Assembly (NCBI GenBank): GCA_037189785.1
Contig: JBBCIP010000047.1
Coordinates: 1-16,927 of the forward strand
DNA: 16,927 nucleotides
Direction of reading: 5' to 3'
Source: Govanella sp037189785
GTDB taxonomy: Bacteria; Pseudomonadota; Alphaproteobacteria; Sphingomonadales; Govanellaceae
Shown: positions 15,507 to 16,927 of the stretch, piece by piece
How positions within the stretch are numbered: position 1 is the first letter of the stretch
Layout: each line of letters starts with the position of its first letter
Notes under the pieces: generated by a model
The model's database searches: none
The model's input: only the letters and a program-made list of their open reading frames with translations
Told to the model about the DNA's origin: nothing
Position numbers and translations under genes: made by a program

Positions 15507-16364
15507 TCAGTGAAGAACAGAGCCATCGGGGCCGAGTACGGTCGGCTCCCCGTCGGCTCGGGTCGGGTTACGGTTGTTCTCGACGCAAATGGCCTCCATC
15601 AATTCGAGGTCACTACGCCGTTCCATGGTCCGGGTTACGACCCAGGGGGCTGTCATAATACCGGGGTCGGTCATGGTGACCTCGACATCGATTTTATCTG
15701 GGCCGTTTGGCGTCCAACGCTCAACCACATGCATGGCTGATGTGAACGGAATATGTGGCTCGATTTGCATTTTGTCGCCACCGCGAAGTCCGACTGTATC
15801 CACTACGAAAGTATCGCCTTCCCAATGGCCGATGGAATGGCCGAAGAAACCCGGCTCTATATCGTCCGGCTCAGGGTGGCCGCGGCCGTCAGTGTATATA
15901 ATCCGATATTCTCGGTTATCATAAAGCATCATAGCTCGGCCCTTTGAAAATTGGATTTCAAAAGTTGCAGGATAGGCCAAAAGATAAGGGATGCCGATCG
16001 GCATGCAATCTGCTGTGGGATTGAAAAGGGCACGGCCTTCTTTGGCTAGGGTTTCGCGTACCTTAACCCGAAAAGCGCGGGCTTCTGCATTCAGCGGTGG
16101 CGGATTACGCTCAGCAACGCTTGGGTCAAGGTATTCTTGTTCAGATAAAAAGCCGCTAAAGCCTAGCAGTGGGTATTCCCAGACGCCGCGCTTGCTCCAA
16201 CTGTCTTGGATGGCGTGTTGCTTAGCGGTCAAAGCGGGGGCTTGAGATTGGGGGGCGCTGATGCTGCTGCTTGATAATCCGACAGTTGCCGCAAATAACG
16301 TCGTGCCTAACAACAGGCCAAATGCTTGTGCATGTTTTGATTTAGATCGAGTGGGATAGCTCAT
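15507..16364 (-). CDS. Secreted protein of unknown function with HWEGDTFVVDT motif
   Basis: A 285-residue protein with a probable signal peptide (basic MSYPTRSKSKH, hydrophobic core at about 13-30, cleavage in the Ser/Ala-rich stretch near 31-41), so likely periplasmic. The conserved core is strongly marked: REYRIIYTDGRGHP (151-164), FGHSIGHWEGDTFVVDTVGL (174-193), MHVVERW (211-217) and EVTMTDPG (228-235). Cys120 and Cys260 could form a disulfide. I recognise this as a family of uncharacterised proteins, frequent in sphingomonad-like bacteria and often multi-copy near TonB-dependent receptors, but I know no proven activity. The ATG at 16364 is preceded by AAAGGGAG. An inverted repeat GTCGC-AAC-GCGAC (16389-16401) lies in its leader. 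It heads an operon with the transporter and AraC genes. Confidence 0.85.
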   Translation of the reverse strand: MSYPTRSKSKHAQAFGLLLGTTLFAATVGLSSSSISAPQSQAPALTAKQHAIQDSWSKRGVWEYPLLGFSGFLSEQEYLDPSVAERNPPPLNAEARAFRVKVRETLAKEGRALFNPTADCMPIGIPYLLAYPATFEIQFSKGRAMMLYDNREYRIIYTDGRGHPEPDDIEPGFFGHSIGHWEGDTFVVDTVGLRGGDKMQIEPHIPFTSAMHVVERWTPNGPDKIDVEVTMTDPGIMTAPWVVTRTMERRSDLELMEAICVENNRNPTRADGEPTVLGPDGSVLH

Positions 16365-16536
16365 GTTTTGCTCCCTTTGCTAGCCATGGTCGCAACGCGA
16401 CATCAAAAGATTTTAGTCTAATGTTGTGATACGCGGCTCGCCATTAGAATCCCTCAAAATTGCTTAAACGATCTTTCCCAAGGGCAGTTCACATGTTGGG
16501 CAAGACGTATAGTGCATTGTTAGGTCACAACGGGGA

Positions 16537-16573
16537 GAAAAAATATGGGATCGTCCAACCGAACGATCCCATA
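16537..16573 (-). terminator. Rho-independent terminator of the right-hand TonB-dependent receptor
   Basis: A perfect 11-bp stem, 16544-16554 (TATGGGATCGT on the plus strand) with 16563-16573, and an 8-nt loop. On the minus strand it is followed at once by six T (complement of the A run 16538-16543). It lies about 38 bp beyond the receptor's stop codon. It separates the receptor from the next operon, so the secreted-protein gene must have its own promoter within about 170 bp. Confidence 0.92.
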
Positions 16574-16611
16574 AGACTTACAAGGAATGAACGTTGACTA
16601 TGCTCATATGA

Positions 16612-16927
16612 TTAGAAGCCAGTCGACACTTTGATACCGAATGTTCTCGGACGGATCGTCGCCACTGAAGCTTCCTCTGGTGTGACAACGCCGGTGAGCG
16701 GAACCAGACCTATTTGAGCAACTTCATTGGTTAGGTTCTTGACGAACAAGTTCACATCCCAGCTACCGAGAATGACACCGACTGACGCATCAGCGCGGAA
16801 GTAGCTTTCCAAAGGCATATAGGTGTTGCTGGTATGGAAGTCGGTATAGGCGCGGCCACGATAGTTGAAGGACGTGTGAGCATAGACCGAGTTTGTGTCG
16901 CTGATCGGCACTTCATAGCGAATTTGA
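16612..16927 (-). CDS. TonB-dependent receptor, C-terminal end (5' part outside window)
   Basis: The frame is open to the right edge and ends at a TAA (16612-16614). About 105 residues are visible. They have the alternating pattern of the last barrel strands: VYAHTSFNYRGRAYTDFHTSNTY, then FRADASVGV, then WDVNLFVKNLTNEVAQIG with the NLTNE motif that marks the end of these receptors, then IRPRTFGIKVSTGF with a terminal Phe. It closely resembles the end of the receptor at 432-2633, so it belongs to the same broad class rather than the siderophore class. The strong terminator follows. It points the same way as the secreted-protein/NSS/AraC operon and may supply the outer-membrane step for the same compound. 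Confidence 0.88.
   Translation of the reverse strand, partial: QIRYEVPISDTNSVYAHTSFNYRGRAYTDFHTSNTYMPLESYFRADASVGVILGSWDVNLFVKNLTNEVAQIGLVPLTGVVTPEEASVATIRPRTFGIKVSTGF

Noticed and set aside
1..16927. CRISPR arrays, insertion sequences with transposase, prophage genes
   Set aside because: No regularly spaced repeats, no transposase reading frames and no phage structural genes were seen; the only mobile-element trace is the recombinase pseudogene.

Overview
The window looks like chromosomal DNA from a Gram-negative, aerobic bacterium, most likely an alphaproteobacterium of the Kordiimonadales/Emcibacterales/sphingomonad kind. That placement is an inference. It rests on three TonB-dependent receptors, a PepSY membrane protein paired with one of them, an alphaproteobacterial type of large serine recombinase (now broken), and a periplasmic protein family I associate with sphingomonad-like genomes. 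There are no rRNA, tRNA or CRISPR features.

Left part (1-4992): AT-rich and gene-poor. A beta-rich protein cut by the left edge is followed 56 bp later by a complete outer-membrane TonB-dependent receptor (432-2633). About 860 bp without a recognisable gene follows. It carries two hairpins, one of them terminator-like with a 10-bp internal duplication, and an 11-bp tandem repeat. Next comes a serine recombinase pseudogene on the minus strand (3496-4534) that has lost its middle and has pieces in three frames. Another 458 bp holds no gene.

Middle (4993-8626, minus strand): a siderophore-type TonB-dependent receptor overlaps by 14 nt a four-helix PepSY protein that resembles inner-membrane ferric-siderophore reductases. 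Together they form an iron-acquisition pair.

Right part (9121-16927): two facing gene sets whose last genes share a TTAA at their stop codons. The plus-strand set is UbiD decarboxylase - UbiX flavin prenyltransferase - aldehyde dehydrogenase - RidA-family protein. UbiX makes the prenylated FMN that UbiD needs, so the first two form one functional decarboxylase. The aldehyde dehydrogenase and RidA protein suggest oxidation of an aldehyde and handling of an enamine/imine-like intermediate. The minus-strand set is a secreted protein of unknown function - sodium-dependent NSS-family transporter - AraC-type regulator, behind a further TonB-dependent receptor that is cut by the right edge and ends in a textbook terminator. 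My reading is a catabolic locus for an aromatic or unsaturated, perhaps nitrogen-containing acid: receptor and sodium symporter for uptake, AraC protein for control, UbiD/UbiX/ALDH/RidA for conversion. The substrate cannot be read from the sequence.

The most unusual non-coding item is a 79-nt stretch (8732-8810) between the siderophore receptor and ubiD. A perfect 9-bp closing stem encloses two further hairpins, forming a three-way junction that matches no riboswitch I could recognise.
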